Shown: positions 1 to 8,106 of the stretch, piece by piece | Layout of the letters: each line of letters begins with the position of its first letter | Position numbering within the stretch: the first letter of the stretch is position 1 | Origin: Pseudazoarcus pumilus | GTDB taxonomy: Bacteria; Pseudomonadota; Gammaproteobacteria; Burkholderiales; Rhodocyclaceae | Assembly: GCF_002872475.1 (NCBI RefSeq) | Contig: NZ_CP025682.1 | Coordinates: 558,001-622,000, forward strand | Reading direction: 5' to 3' | Length of the DNA stretch: 64,000 nucleotides | Translations under genes and position numbers: made by a program | The notes under the pieces: generated by a model | Seen by the model: only the letters and a program-made list of their open reading frames with translations | What the model was told of the DNA's origin: nothing | The model's database searches: none

Positions 1-490
1 TGATGATGTGGCCGTACGAGTGCTCGTTGCGGAAATCCACCATCGCCGCCAGCGAGGTGGTCTTGCCGGTGCCGGTGCCGCCGACGAAAATCACCAGCCC
101 GCGCTTGCTCATCGCGATGTCCTTGAGGATGGCCGGCAGGCCCAGTTCCTCGAAGGTCGGTATGGTCTGCGAGATGGTGCGCAGCACCAGGCCGACGCGG
201 CTTTGCTGGATGTAGGCGTTGGCGCGAAAGCGTCCGATGTTCGGCGGCGCGACGGCGAAGTTGCATTCCTTGGTGGCTTCGAATTCCGCCGCCTGGCGGT
301 CGTTCATGACCGCGCGCGCCAGTTCCGCCGTGTGCTGCGGCGTGAGTACCTGATTGGATTGCGGAATGATCTTGCCGTCGATCTTGATCGCCGGCGGAAA
401 GCCCGAGGTGACGAAGAGGTCCGAGCCGTTCTTCTGCACCATCAGCCGCAGCAGATCGTGCATGAACTTGAGGGCCTGGTCGCGTTCCAT
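1..490 (-). CDS. pilU: PilU twitching motility ATPase, N-terminal part (cut by window edge)
   Basis: The N-terminal 163 residues of a PilT/PilU-type retraction ATPase are visible; the gene runs off the left edge of the window. The protein begins MERDQALKFMHDLL at the ATG whose complement is at 488-490. A GGTGTGKT Walker A motif lies at about residues 137-144, after the PAS-like N-terminal domain. It follows pilT on the same strand after an 79-base gap, the usual pilT-pilU order, so the two are probably co-transcribed. PilU is the accessory hexameric ATPase that works with PilT at the inner-membrane base of the type IV pilus to power retraction. The call as PilU rather than PilT rests on its order behind the clear PilT and its divergent N-terminus. 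Confidence 0.93.
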   Translation of the reverse strand, partial: MERDQALKFMHDLLRLMVQKNGSDLFVTSGFPPAIKIDGKIIPQSNQVLTPQHTAELARAVMNDRQAAEFEATKECNFAVAPPNIGRFRANAYIQQSRVGLVLRTISQTIPTFEELGLPAILKDIAMSKRGLVIFVGGTGTGKTTSLAAMVDFRNEHSYGHII

Positions 491-569
491 TGTGGGTCTC
501 CGAAGCCGACGTCGCGGCACTCAATCTACCGCGCCGGGCGCGGACTTGCCAGCCTCGCCCCGGCGCCGC

Positions 570-1613
570 TCAGCCGGCGAAGGCGTCCTTGTTCTGCGCG
601 CGCATGCGCGCCTCGGACACCGACACGATATTGCGACGCACCAGATCCTGCAGGCACTGATCCAGCGTCTGCATGCCCAGCTGCTGGCCGGTCTGGATGG
701 ACGAGTACATCTGCGCGATCTTGTTCTCGCGGATGAGGTTGCGGATCGCGGCGGTGCCCAGCATGATTTCGTGCGCCGCCACGCGACCCGTGCCGTCCTT
801 GGTCTTGAGCAGGGTCTGGGCGATGACCGCGCGCAGCGATTCGGACAGCATCGCGCGCACCATGTCCTTTTCCTCGGCCGGAAACACGTCGATGATGCGG
901 TCGATGGTCTTGGCCGCCGACGAGGTGTGCAGCGTGCCGAACACCAGATGGCCGGTCTCGGCGCCGGTCAGCGCCAGGCGGATGGTTTCCAGGTCGCGCA
1001 TCTCGCCCACCAGGATCACGTCCGGGTCCTCGCGCAGGGCCGAGCGCAGTGCGTTGGAAAAGCCCAGCGTGTCGCGGTGCACTTCGCGCTGGTTGATCAG
1101 GCTGCGCTTGGAGGTGTGCACGAATTCGATCGGGTCCTCGATGGTGAGGATGTGCGAGTACTGGTTCTCGTTGACGTAATCGACCATGGCCGCGAGCGTG
1201 GTCGATTTGCCCGAGCCGGTGGGCCCGGTGACCAGCACGATGCCGCGCGGCTGGTCGGCGATCTCGCGGAAGATCTTGGGCGCGTTCAGTTCCTCGAGCG
1301 TGAGCACCTTGGACGGAATCGTGCGGAACACGGCCGAGGCGCCGCGGTTCTGGTTGAAGGCGTTGACGCGAAAGCGCGCGAGGTTGGGAATCTCGAACGA
1401 GAAGTCGCATTCGAGTTCGTCCTCGAACTGCTTGCGCTGCGAGTCGTTCATGATGTCGTACACCATCGCGTGTACGTCCTTGTGCTCCATCGGCGGCAGG
1501 TTGATGCGCCGGATGTCGCCGTGTACGCGGATCATCGGCGGCAGGCCCGCAGACATGTGCAGATCCGAGGCCTTGTTCTTGACCGCAAACGCGAGCAGTT
1601 CGGTGATGTCCAT
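570..1613 (-). CDS. pilT: PilT type IV pilus retraction ATPase
   Basis: This 347-residue protein has the full length and features of PilT, the hexameric AAA-type ATPase that depolymerises pilin at the pilus base and drives twitching motility. It starts MDITELLAFAVKNKASDLHM. The Walker A motif GPTGSGKS is at residues 130-137, followed by the Asp box (TIEDPIE), the Walker B segment (DPDVILVGEMRD) and the His box (LTGAETGH). The C-terminus carries the family AIRNLIRENK motif required for retraction. pilU follows 79 bases downstream on the same strand. It is divergent from yggS, so the 91 bases at 1614-1704 must hold promoters for both directions. Confidence 0.97.
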   Translation of the reverse strand: MDITELLAFAVKNKASDLHMSAGLPPMIRVHGDIRRINLPPMEHKDVHAMVYDIMNDSQRKQFEDELECDFSFEIPNLARFRVNAFNQNRGASAVFRTIPSKVLTLEELNAPKIFREIADQPRGIVLVTGPTGSGKSTTLAAMVDYVNENQYSHILTIEDPIEFVHTSKRSLINQREVHRDTLGFSNALRSALREDPDVILVGEMRDLETIRLALTGAETGHLVFGTLHTSSAAKTIDRIIDVFPAEEKDMVRAMLSESLRAVIAQTLLKTKDGTGRVAAHEIMLGTAAIRNLIRENKIAQMYSSIQTGQQLGMQTLDQCLQDLVRRNIVSVSEARMRAQNKDAFAG

Positions 1614-1642
1614 GGAGCTTCCGGAAGGGCGGTGGTGGGGAA

Positions 1643-1668
1643 GGGGCGCAGCGCCCCGATGCTATACT
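1643..1668. promoter_or_regulatory. GC palindrome and -10-like box in the pilT/yggS divergent region
   Basis: A perfect interrupted palindrome of 7 bp arms (GGGGCGC, A, GCGCCCC) covers 1643-1657. A TATACT hexamer sits just after it at 1663-1668, 36 bases before the yggS start. No good -35 box is visible at the matching distance. If TATACT is the yggS -10 box, the palindrome would lie in the spacer, where a repressor could bind; it could equally be a hairpin in the pilT leader. This is an inference from position only. Confidence 0.3.
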
Positions 1669-1704
1669 CGGCGCCTGCCGGTTCAATGGTGCTGACGCGG
1701 GTAT

Positions 1705-2418
1705 ATGACATCAATCGCTGCCAACTTGCAAGCCGTCACGGCGCGCATTGCGGCCGCGGCCCGCGCCGCCGGACGCGATCCCGATGAGGTGCGCCTGCTC
1801 GCCGTGAGCAAGACCTGGCCGGCCAGCGACGTGCGCGCTGCGGCCGACGCCGGGCAGCTCGCCTTCGGCGAGAACTACGTGCAGGAAGGCGCGGCCAAGG
1901 CCGAGGCGCTGGCCGACGGCGGGCTGGAATGGCATTTCATCGGCCCGCTGCAATCGAACAAGACGCGCGTGGTGGCGACGCATTTCGACTGGGTGCATTC
2001 GATCGAGCGCGAGAAGATCGCGCGCCGTCTGTCCGAGCAGCGCGACGCGCATCGACCGCCGCTGCAGGTGTGCATCCAGGTCAACGTCAGTGGCGAGGCC
2101 AGCAAGAGCGGCATCGCACCGGACGAACTCGCCGCCCTGGCCGATGCGGTCGCGGCCCTGCCGCAGCTGCGCCTGCGCGGGCTGATGTGCATCCCCGAAC
2201 CCACCCCCGACGCTGCATTGCAGCGAGAGCGCTTCGGATTGCTGCGCCGCTTGCGCGACGAGCTGATCGCGCGCGGCCATGCGCTCGACACCTTGTCGAT
2301 GGGCATGTCCGAAGACCTCGAGGCGGCGATCGCCGAGGGCAGCACGCTGGTACGTGTGGGCAGTGCAATCTTCGGCGCACGCGCGCGCAAGACCGGAATG
2401 GAGAGTACCCCCGCATGA
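1705..2418 (+). CDS. yggS: YggS/PROSC-type pyridoxal phosphate homeostasis protein
   Basis: The 237-residue product matches the YggS/PLPBP family, which binds pyridoxal 5'-phosphate without known catalysis and buffers the cellular PLP pool. The lysine that holds PLP is in [10 protein letters not shown] near residue 36. Further family motifs are [20 protein letters not shown] and the C-terminal [17 protein letters not shown], which forms the phosphate-binding end of the single TIM barrel. The ATG at 1705 gives the normal N-terminus. Its TGA overlaps the proC ATG (ATGA), pointing to translational coupling; yggS-proC-yggT is a widespread proteobacterial arrangement. Confidence 0.95.
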   Translation: MTSIAANLQAVTARIAAAARAAGRDPDEVRLLAVSKTWPASDVRAAADAGQLAFGENYVQEGAAKAEALADGGLEWHFIGPLQSNKTRVVATHFDWVHSIEREKIARRLSEQRDAHRPPLQVCIQVNVSGEASKSGIAPDELAALADAVAALPQLRLRGLMCIPEPTPDAALQRERFGLLRRLRDELIARGHALDTLSMGMSEDLEAAIAEGSTLVRVGSAIFGARARKTGMESTPA

Positions 2419-3227
2419 AGATCGTCTTTCTCGGCGGCGGCAACATGGCCGCCGCGCTCATCGGCGGCATGCTCGAGCGCGGCTTCGACGCGCACGAGCT
2501 GAGTGTCGTGGAACTCGCGCCGGAACGTCGCGAATGGTTGGTCGGACAGTTCGGCGTGGGCGTCACGGGCGTCGCCGACGACGTGGTGCGCGAGGCCGAC
2601 GCCGTGGTGCTTGCGGTCAAGCCGCAGCAGATGCGCGAGGCCGTGGAGCCACTCGCCGGCCGCCTCGAACGTGCGCTGGTGGTCAGCGTCGCGGCGGGTT
2701 TGCGCATCGGCGACCTGTCGCGCTGGCTCGATGGCTTTGATCGCATCGTGCGCGCGATGCCCAACACGCCGGCACTGGTCGGTGCCGGCGTGAGCGGTCT
2801 GTGTGCGGGGCCTGGTGTCGATGGCGAAGATCGCGAACTGGCCGGGCGCATGCTCGCGTCGGTCGGCAGCGTCGTCTGGGTCGAGGACGAGGCGCGCATG
2901 GACGCGGTCACGGCCGTTTCGGGCAGCGGACCGGCCTACGTATTCCACTTCATCGAGGCGCTCGAGGCGGCGGCCGTGGCGCGCGGCTTCGACGCCGACA
3001 CGGCGCGGCGGCTGGCCATCGATACCGTGCTCGGCGCGGCGAAGCTGGCGGCCGAATCCGATGACGGCCCGGACGTGCTGCGCCAGAAGGTGACCTCCAG
3101 GGGCGGCACCACGGCGGCTGCGCTGGCGGTGTTCGAGCAGGGCGGCTTCATGGGCCTGGTCGATCGTGCGGTGGCCGCGGCGGAAGCGCGCGGTCGCGCG
3201 CTCGGCGAAGAACTGGGCAGGGGTTGA
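2415..3227 (+). CDS. proC: Pyrroline-5-carboxylate reductase
   Basis: This 270-residue enzyme reduces 1-pyrroline-5-carboxylate to L-proline with NAD(P)H, the last step of proline synthesis in the cytoplasm. The N-terminus [18 protein letters not shown] is the Rossmann dinucleotide-binding motif, and the C-terminal signature AVSGSGPAYVFHFIEAL is present near residue 160. The start was taken at 2415 because this ATG overlaps the yggS stop (ATGA) and begins exactly at the Rossmann strand; longer in-frame extensions run through yggS and are not real. yggT begins four bases after the stop. Confidence 0.97.
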   Translation: MKIVFLGGGNMAAALIGGMLERGFDAHELSVVELAPERREWLVGQFGVGVTGVADDVVREADAVVLAVKPQQMREAVEPLAGRLERALVVSVAAGLRIGDLSRWLDGFDRIVRAMPNTPALVGAGVSGLCAGPGVDGEDRELAGRMLASVGSVVWVEDEARMDAVTAVSGSGPAYVFHFIEALEAAAVARGFDADTARRLAIDTVLGAAKLAAESDDGPDVLRQKVTSRGGTTAAALAVFEQGGFMGLVDRAVAAAEARGRALGEELGRG

Positions 3228-3231
3228 GTAC

Positions 3232-3810
3232 ATGCTCGCGACCATTCTCTTCCTGCTGCTCAACTTCGTCTTCGGCGCCTTCACATTGCTGCTGCTGGTG
3301 CGTTTTTTCATGCAGTGGCAGCGCGTGCCCTTCCACAACCAGATGGGTCATTTCGTGCTCGCCACCACCGACTGGCTGGTGCGGCCGCTGCGCCGCGTCG
3401 TGCCCGGCCTGTGGGGGCTGGACATGGCCAGCCTGCTGCCGGCCTGGCTCGCTCAGGTGGCCTTCGTCGCGATCGAACTCGTGCTGCGTGGTGTGCCCTT
3501 CGGCGGAGCCGGTGGAGTCGCGCTGGGGCTGGCCGGCATGGGCCTGGTGGGGCTGGCGCGCATGGCGGTGTATGTGATCTTCGCGCTGGTGCTGGTGTCG
3601 GCGGTGCTCTCGTGGGTCAGCCCGCATGCGCCGGCCGCGCCGATGATCCGCCGTCTGGCCGAACCCTTTCTGCGCCCGTTCCGGCGCATCGTGCCAACCA
3701 TCGCCAACGTCGACCTGTCGCCGCTGGTGCTGCTGCTGTTGCTGCAGATCGTGCTGGTGGTGCTGGCCGGGCTGCGCGGCAACTTCCTGCCGCTGATCGT
3801 CGGCGGCTGA
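3232..3810 (+). CDS. yggT: YggT family integral membrane protein
   Basis: The 192-residue protein is strongly hydrophobic and holds two tandem YGGT repeats, each with paired membrane helices. The first repeat is at about residues 5-80 (LLNFVFGAFTLLLLVRFFMQW, then WLVRPLRRVVPG) and the second at about 105-190 (LSWVSPHAPAAPMIRRLAEP, then LRPFRRIVPTIANVDLSPL). The family is associated with osmotic tolerance and with SepF/division or thylakoid functions in other bacteria; no precise role can be read here. It begins 4 bases after proC and is the last gene of the yggS-proC-yggT unit. Confidence 0.9.
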   Translation: MLATILFLLLNFVFGAFTLLLLVRFFMQWQRVPFHNQMGHFVLATTDWLVRPLRRVVPGLWGLDMASLLPAWLAQVAFVAIELVLRGVPFGGAGGVALGLAGMGLVGLARMAVYVIFALVLVSAVLSWVSPHAPAAPMIRRLAEPFLRPFRRIVPTIANVDLSPLVLLLLLQIVLVVLAGLRGNFLPLIVGG

Positions 3811-3863
3811 AGTCCGAACACCCGGCAACCCGACGACCAAGGACAACGCGGTAGGTCAATGGG

Positions 3864-3876
3864 ATGGACTCCTCCC
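3864..3876 (+). repeat. IS left subterminal inverted repeat (IRL)
   Basis: ATGGACTCCTCCC at this position is the exact reverse complement of 5264-5276. A further 10-base copy in the IRR orientation (GGAGGAGTCC) lies at 3930-3939, immediately before the transposase start. Confidence 0.88.
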
Positions 3877-3929
3877 CCTTACGGCATCGAGGTGCCAGAC
3901 TGAGAATTGCATTCCCAGTCACAGGTTGA

Positions 3930-3939
3930 GGAGGAGTCC
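3930..3939 (+). promoter_or_regulatory. Transposase ribosome binding site inside an IR-like copy
   Basis: GGAGGAGTCC contains the GAGGAG Shine-Dalgarno, six bases before the transposase ATG at 3943. The ten bases are exactly complementary to 3866-3875 within IRL. A transcript entering from outside the element could fold the two together (54-base loop) and hide the ribosome site. Confidence 0.6.
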
Positions 3940-3942
3940 GAG

Positions 3943-4995
3943 ATGAAGATTACGCGCCTTGGCATTGATCTGGCAAAGCAGGTGTTTCAGTTGCATGGGG
4001 TGGATGAGCGGGGTCATCGGGTGTTGCGCCGTCAGGTACGGCGGGCGCAGCTGCTGGAGTATCTGGCGCGTCTTGAGCCGTGCCTGATCGGGATGGAGGC
4101 GTGCGCCGGTGCGCACCACTGGGCGCGGCGCCTGCGCGAGCTGGGCCATGATGTGCGGCTCATTGCGCCGCAATTTGTGAAGCCGTACGTGCGTGGCAAC
4201 AAGAACGATGCCAACGACGCGGAGGCGATCTGCGAAGCGGTGGGTCGTCCGGACATGCGCTTTGTGCGCATCAAGACGGTGGCGCAGCAGGACATTCAGG
4301 CGCTGCACCGGGTGCGCAGCGAGCGGGTGACCTCACGCACGGCGCTGGTCAATCAGATTCGCGGCCTGGTGGGCGAGTACGGGATTGCGATCGCACAAGG
4401 GGTCAGGCAGGTACGGGTGGCGCTGCCCGTGCTGATCGAGAACGCAGACGAGCGGCTCAGCGAGGCGTTCGTGCAGATTCTGTCGGAACAGTACGACGAT
4501 CTGGTCGCGCTCGATGAGCGCATCGCCCGGCTCGACGCACAGATCGAGCGCATCGCGCGCGAGGATGGGGCCGCGCGACGGCTGATGAGTTTGCGCGGAG
4601 TGGGCCCGATCACCGCCACCGCGCTGGTGGCCAGCTTGGGCGATGGCCGTCAGTTCGCCCGGGCGCGCCAGGCCAGTGCCTGGGCGGGGATCGTGCCAGC
4701 GCAGCACGCGAGCGGGGGCAAGCAGCGCCTGCTGGGCATCAGCAAGCGCGGTGACGCGTATGTGCGCACCTTGCTTATCCACGGCGCGCGCTCGGTGATC
4801 AAGAACTGCGCGCACAAGGACGATGCGTTGAGCTGTTGGGTGCAGGCGCTGTGCGCGCGACGCAACAAGAACGTGGCCGCGGTGGCGCTGGCCAACAAGA
4901 CGCTACGCATGGCCTGGGCGTTGTTGGTGCGAGGCGGTGAGTACGATCCGGAGCATGCACGAACACGGACCGAAGAGCCTGTGGGTGTGGCGTGA
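3943..4995 (+). CDS. IS110-family (IS1111-group) DEDD transposase
   Basis: The 350-residue protein is a full-length IS110-type recombinase. The N-terminal RuvC-like DEDD domain shows D9 (LGIDLAK), E52 (GMEACAG) and the NKNDANDAEA segment at 87-95 that supplies the last two acidic residues. The C-terminal Transposase_20 domain at about 225-310 has the helix-hairpin-helix LMSLRGVGPITA followed by the region with the catalytic-serine area (QASAWAGIVPAQHASGGK). Such enzymes move DNA through an excised circle and use a non-coding RNA made by the element to choose targets. The start is fixed by the strong GAGGAG site and by the family N-terminus. No frameshift is seen, so the element may still be active. 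Confidence 0.95.
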   Translation: MKITRLGIDLAKQVFQLHGVDERGHRVLRRQVRRAQLLEYLARLEPCLIGMEACAGAHHWARRLRELGHDVRLIAPQFVKPYVRGNKNDANDAEAICEAVGRPDMRFVRIKTVAQQDIQALHRVRSERVTSRTALVNQIRGLVGEYGIAIAQGVRQVRVALPVLIENADERLSEAFVQILSEQYDDLVALDERIARLDAQIERIAREDGAARRLMSLRGVGPITATALVASLGDGRQFARARQASAWAGIVPAQHASGGKQRLLGISKRGDAYVRTLLIHGARSVIKNCAHKDDALSCWVQALCARRNKNVAAVALANKTLRMAWALLVRGGEYDPEHARTRTEEPVGVA

Positions 4996-5263
4996 GCGCT
5001 GCGCAGTGATTGAAGTGAATCGAAGTAACGAGAAGGAGTAAGCCCCTACCGTCGATTGCGAAGCCCAAGTCGTGGATGGCTCACAGGTCGAACCGACGTC
5101 GGCACAGCCTGCTTAACGCGAAGTGCTCCCAAGCACGATAGGTCGATCAGGCGCCGGCGTGCGAATAGCCCATCGAGACCCGAGCAAATGCGCTCAACTA
5201 CTGAGGTCGGATATACGTGCGCAGTCGTACCCAACAGCCAAAGACGACAAAAGGCTTGCAAAC
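4996..5263 (+). ncRNA. Candidate bridge/seek RNA region of the IS (3' non-coding region)
   Basis: These 268 bases hold no convincing gene. In IS1111-group elements the guide RNA that specifies target and donor is encoded downstream of the recombinase, so this is where one is expected. What I can see: a nested stem with outer arms GCCTG (5107-5111) and CAGGC (5148-5152) and an inner hairpin GTGCT/AGCAC (5123-5127 with 5132-5136, loop CCCA), plus a 10-base palindrome at 5093-5102. TAGGTCGAT at 5139-5147 matches the left junction TAGGTCAAT (3852-3860) in 8 of 9 bases. ATATACG at 5211-5217 matches the right junction at 5275-5281 exactly. The RNA ends are unknown; existence and folding are inference. 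Confidence 0.5.
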
Positions 5264-5276
5264 GGGAGGAGTCCAT
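5264..5276 (-). repeat. IS right subterminal inverted repeat (IRR)
   Basis: GGGAGGAGTCCAT here is the perfect reverse complement of IRL at 3864-3876. Confidence 0.88.
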
Positions 5277-5295
5277 ATACGCGTCGAGCCGAAGG

Positions 5296-5360
5296 CGAGT
5301 GCGACAACCCGGTCCGTACAACGACCCGTTTCGGCATGTCCGACGGCGGTGTCGCACTCG
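5296..5360. repeat. 11-bp inverted repeat beside the IS and behind pyrC'
   Basis: CGAGTGCGACA at 5296-5306 is repeated in inverse as TGTCGCACTCG at 5350-5360, with 43 bases between. It lies between the right end of the IS and the pyrC' stop codon. It could be part of a REP-like palindromic unit or a weak transcription end structure for the pyr operon; there is no U run on either strand. Confidence 0.5.
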
Positions 5361-5376
5361 CTGCGCTCGTCGCGAC

Positions 5377-6660
5377 CTACCCTTCGTACATCACGCGGCC
5401 CTCGACCAGCGTGTAGCGCACCAGACCGGGCACTTCGTGACCGAGGAAGGGGGTGTTCTTGCCCTGGCTCCTGAGACGCTCGCGCGTGACCGTGTGGCGC
5501 GCCTGCGGGTCGAACACGCACACGTCGGCGCGCGCACCCGGTGCAAGATGGCCGCCGCGACGGATGCCGACCAGGCGCGCCGCATCCGAAGTGACGCGCG
5601 CCAGCGCCGCGGGCAGCGGCACACCGTCCTGCTCGGCCCATTGCAGCGTCATCGACAGCAGCAGTTCCAGGCCAGTGGCGCCGGGTTCGGATTCGCTGAA
5701 CGGCGTGAGCTTGCCGTCGTCGTCGACCGGCGTGTGATCCGAGCACAGCGCGTCGATGCGCCCGTCGGCGAGCGCCGCGCGCAGCGCGTCGCGGTCACTC
5801 GCTTCGCGCAGTGGTGGCACGAGATGGCAGTTGGGGTCGAAATAACCGATGTCCTGGTCGCACAGGTGCAGGTGGTTGATCGAGACGTCGCAGGTGACTT
5901 CCATGCCTTCGGCGCGCGCCTGCTCGATCAGCGCCAGCCCCTCGGCGCTGGACAGGCGCGTGACGTGCAGCCTGGCGCCGGTTGCCCGTGCCAGACGCAG
6001 GTGGGCGAAGAGCGCGATGGTTTCGGCCGCAACCGGAATGCCGGCCAGGCCCAGGCGCGCGGCGACCTCGCCGTCGTGGGCGTTGCCGGTGCGCGCCAGG
6101 AAGGGTGCGAGCGGTTGCAGCCAGACGGGGAAGCCGAAGGTCGCCGCGTACTGCATTGCGCGCATCAGCACCGTGTCGTCGACGATGGGCACATTGGCCT
6201 GGCTGAACGCGAAACAGCCGGCGTCGAACAGTTGCGACATCTCGGCCAGGCGTTCGCCGGCGAGGCCGACGGTGAGTGCGCCGACGGGATAGACGTGGGC
6301 GCAGTTGAGCTGTTTGGCGCGATAGCACAGCATCTCGACCAGGCCGGGTTCGTCGAGCGCGGGGTCGGTGTCGGGCGGGATGGCGAGGCTGGTCACGCCG
6401 CCGGCCATCGCGGCGGCCATCTCGGACTCGAGCGTGGCGCGGTACTCGAAGCCGGGTTCGCGCAGGCGCGCGGCCAGATCGACGAGGCCGGGGCAGACCA
6501 CCAGGCCCGAGGCGTCGATGACGCGCTCGGCGGCAAAGCCTTCGGGCGCGGTGCCGAGCGCGACGATGCGCCCGTCGGAGACGTAGACGTCGCACACTTC
6601 GTCCCGCTCGTGGGCGGGGTCGACGAGGCGGCCGTTGCTGATCTTGAGGTTCATGTTCAC
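5377..6660 (-). CDS. pyrX: Dihydroorotase-like protein PyrC' (probably catalytically inactive)
   Basis: This 427-residue amidohydrolase is a dihydroorotase homologue, but the metal-binding DxHxH motif reads DLAAR at residues 61-65, so both N-terminal histidines are replaced (Ala63, Arg65). The histidine-bearing strand in mid-protein also reads [21 protein letters not shown] and [10 protein letters not shown] are retained. This pattern is known for the non-catalytic PyrC' (PyrX) subunits of Pseudomonas and relatives, which hold aspartate transcarbamoylase in a dodecameric complex. It follows pyrB directly: the GTG at 6660 overlaps the pyrB stop (GTGA), with an ATG two codons later as the alternative start. 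A separate active dihydroorotase must exist elsewhere in the genome. Confidence 0.92.
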   Translation of the reverse strand: MNMNLKISNGRLVDPAHERDEVCDVYVSDGRIVALGTAPEGFAAERVIDASGLVVCPGLVDLAARLREPGFEYRATLESEMAAAMAGGVTSLAIPPDTDPALDEPGLVEMLCYRAKQLNCAHVYPVGALTVGLAGERLAEMSQLFDAGCFAFSQANVPIVDDTVLMRAMQYAATFGFPVWLQPLAPFLARTGNAHDGEVAARLGLAGIPVAAETIALFAHLRLARATGARLHVTRLSSAEGLALIEQARAEGMEVTCDVSINHLHLCDQDIGYFDPNCHLVPPLREASDRDALRAALADGRIDALCSDHTPVDDDGKLTPFSESEPGATGLELLLSMTLQWAEQDGVPLPAALARVTSDAARLVGIRRGGHLAPGARADVCVFDPQARHTVTRERLRSQGKNTPFLGHEVPGLVRYTLVEGRVMYEG

Positions 6661-7613
6661 GCTGCCAGCATGGACATCACGGCCATGCGTACCGCGATGC
6701 CGAAGGTGACCTGGTTGAGGATGACGGCCTGGGCGCCGTCGGCGATGGCCGAGTCGATCTCCACGCCGCGATTCATCGGCCCCGGGTGCATCACGATGGC
6801 GTCGGATTTTGCCGCCGACAGCTTCTCCGCGGTCAGCCCCCAGTTCTTGTAGAACTCCTGCGGCGTGGGCAGCAGCGCGCCGTTCATGCGCTCGTTCTGC
6901 AGGCGCAGCATCATCACGACATCAACGTCGCGCAGCCCCTCGGCCATGTCGTGGAACACGCGCAGTCCGGGCCGCTCGAGCCCGGTCGGCAGCAAGGTCT
7001 TGGGGCCGATCACGCGGATCTCGGGCACGCCCAGCGTGGCCAGCGCGGCGATCTGCGAGCGCGCCACGCGCGAATGCAGCACGTCGCCCACCAGCGCCAC
7101 CACGAGCTGGCTGAAGTCGCCCTTGAAGTGGCGAATGGTGTACATGTCGAGCAGGCCCTGCGTCGGGTGGGCGTGCCGCCCGTCGCCGGCGTTGACCACG
7201 TGGATGTCGTTGCGGCCGTTGGCGATGAGATGCTGCGCGATCAGGAACGGGGCGCCGCTGGCGGCATGACGCACGACGAACATGTCGGCCTGCATCGCAC
7301 ACAGGTTGTCGACGGTGTCGAGCAGGCTCTCGCCCTTGGCGGTGGAACTGGTCGATACGTTCAGATTGACGACGTCGGCGGACAGGCGCTTGGCGGCGAT
7401 CTCGAAGGTGGTGCGCGTGCGCGTGGAGTTCTCGAAGAACAGGTTGAACACGCTCTTGCCGCGCAGCACCGGCAGCTTCTTGATTTCGCGCTCGGCCACC
7501 TCGGTGAAGGGGGCGGCGGTGTCGAGAATGGCGGTCAGGGTCTCGCGCGGCAGCCCGTCGAGGGTGAGCAGGTGGCGCAGGCCGCCGTTCTTGTCGAGCT
7601 GGGGATTACGCAT
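6657..7613 (-). CDS. pyrB: Aspartate carbamoyltransferase catalytic chain
   Basis: The 318-residue enzyme condenses carbamoyl phosphate with aspartate, the first committed step of pyrimidine synthesis. The carbamoyl phosphate loop [11 protein letters not shown] is near residues 60-70. The 80s-type loop reads [16 protein letters not shown], and the HPTQGLLDM and [10 protein letters not shown] motifs are present. Length fits the unregulated class that associates with PyrC' rather than with a PyrI regulatory chain, and no pyrI is seen. It overlaps pyrR by 8 bases upstream and the pyrC' start downstream, so the three are translated from one message. Confidence 0.96.
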   Translation of the reverse strand: MRNPQLDKNGGLRHLLTLDGLPRETLTAILDTAAPFTEVAEREIKKLPVLRGKSVFNLFFENSTRTRTTFEIAAKRLSADVVNLNVSTSSTAKGESLLDTVDNLCAMQADMFVVRHAASGAPFLIAQHLIANGRNDIHVVNAGDGRHAHPTQGLLDMYTIRHFKGDFSQLVVALVGDVLHSRVARSQIAALATLGVPEIRVIGPKTLLPTGLERPGLRVFHDMAEGLRDVDVVMMLRLQNERMNGALLPTPQEFYKNWGLTAEKLSAAKSDAIVMHPGPMNRGVEIDSAIADGAQAVILNQVTFGIAVRMAVMSMLAA

Positions 7614-8106
7614 CGATCAGCCTCAGGGACAGCACGCCGGCCTCGTCGCGGCCGAGCTCCAGGATCTGTGAGGCCGGCAGCGGCTCGGCCAGGGTATGGG
7701 CGCAGTAACGCGCGGCGATGGGCAGTTCGCGCCCGCCGCGGTCGACCAGCACGGCCAGCTCGACGCAGCCCGGCCGGCCGAAGTCGAACAGTTCGTTGAG
7801 TGCGGCGCGCACCGTGCGGCCGGTGTAGAGCACGTCGTCGACGATGATCACGTGCGAACCCTCGACGTCGAAGGCGATGTCGGTTCGCTGCGGCTTGGCG
7901 GGCAGACCACGTGCGCCGAAGTCGTCGCGGTAGAAGGATACGTCGATGGCGCCGACCGGTCCGCTCAGCGCGAGCGCCGCGTGGATGCGCTCGGCCATCC
8001 ACACGCCGCCGGTGCGGATGCCGACCAGCGCGGTGTCCGGGCGCACATGGGGCCGCATCTGCGCGACCAGTGCGTCGAGCAGGGTTTCTGCGTCAGGAAG
8101 TTGCAT
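7606..8106 (-). CDS. pyrR: PyrR bifunctional pyr regulator / uracil phosphoribosyltransferase
   Basis: The 166-residue protein is a type I phosphoribosyltransferase of the PyrR family. The PRPP-binding loop is [17 protein letters not shown] at about residues 90-106, preceded by [15 protein letters not shown]. In Gram-positives PyrR binds pyr mRNA and causes attenuation; in proteobacteria it sits at the head of pyrRBC clusters and its regulatory role is less clear. The ATG at 8106 overlaps the end of yqgF by 14 bases. I saw no convincing PyrR attenuator structure upstream, since the gene is buried in an overlapping run. Confidence 0.94.
   Translation of the reverse strand: MQLPDAETLLDALVAQMRPHVRPDTALVGIRTGGVWMAERIHAALALSGPVGAIDVSFYRDDFGARGLPAKPQRTDIAFDVEGSHVIIVDDVLYTGRTVRAALNELFDFGRPGCVELAVLVDRGGRELPIAARYCAHTLAEPLPASQILELGRDEAGVLSLRLIDA

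Larger units (their letters stand above)
3857..5279 (+). mobile_element. IS110-family insertion sequence, IS1111 group
   Basis: An apparently intact element of about 1.42 kb sits between the convergent genes yggT and pyrC'. It holds one DEDD transposase gene and is bounded by perfect 13-bp inverted repeats at 3864-3876 and 5264-5276. In IS1111-group elements these repeats are subterminal, with a few bases of element outside each; I used 7 bases left and 3 bases right, as described for that group, so the outer limits are approximate. As expected for the family there is no obvious target duplication. The 5' non-coding end is short (about 80 bases) and the 3' one long (about 270 bases), the arrangement typical of the IS1111 group. 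Confidence 0.88.

Noticed and set aside
354-1787. Open frame of 477 codons antisense to pilT
   Set aside because: It mirrors the pilT codons in a GC-rich genome, has an Arg/His/Asp-rich composition with no recognisable domain, and no ribosome site.
3811-5376. Second transposase gene or passenger gene in the IS
   Set aside because: Frames in the 3' region are short, overlap the predicted RNA structures and resemble nothing; the element carries one gene.
5056-6852. Open frame of 598 codons antisense to pyrC'
   Set aside because: A shadow of the clear pyrC' coding frame; composition is not protein-like and it would run from the IS into pyrB.
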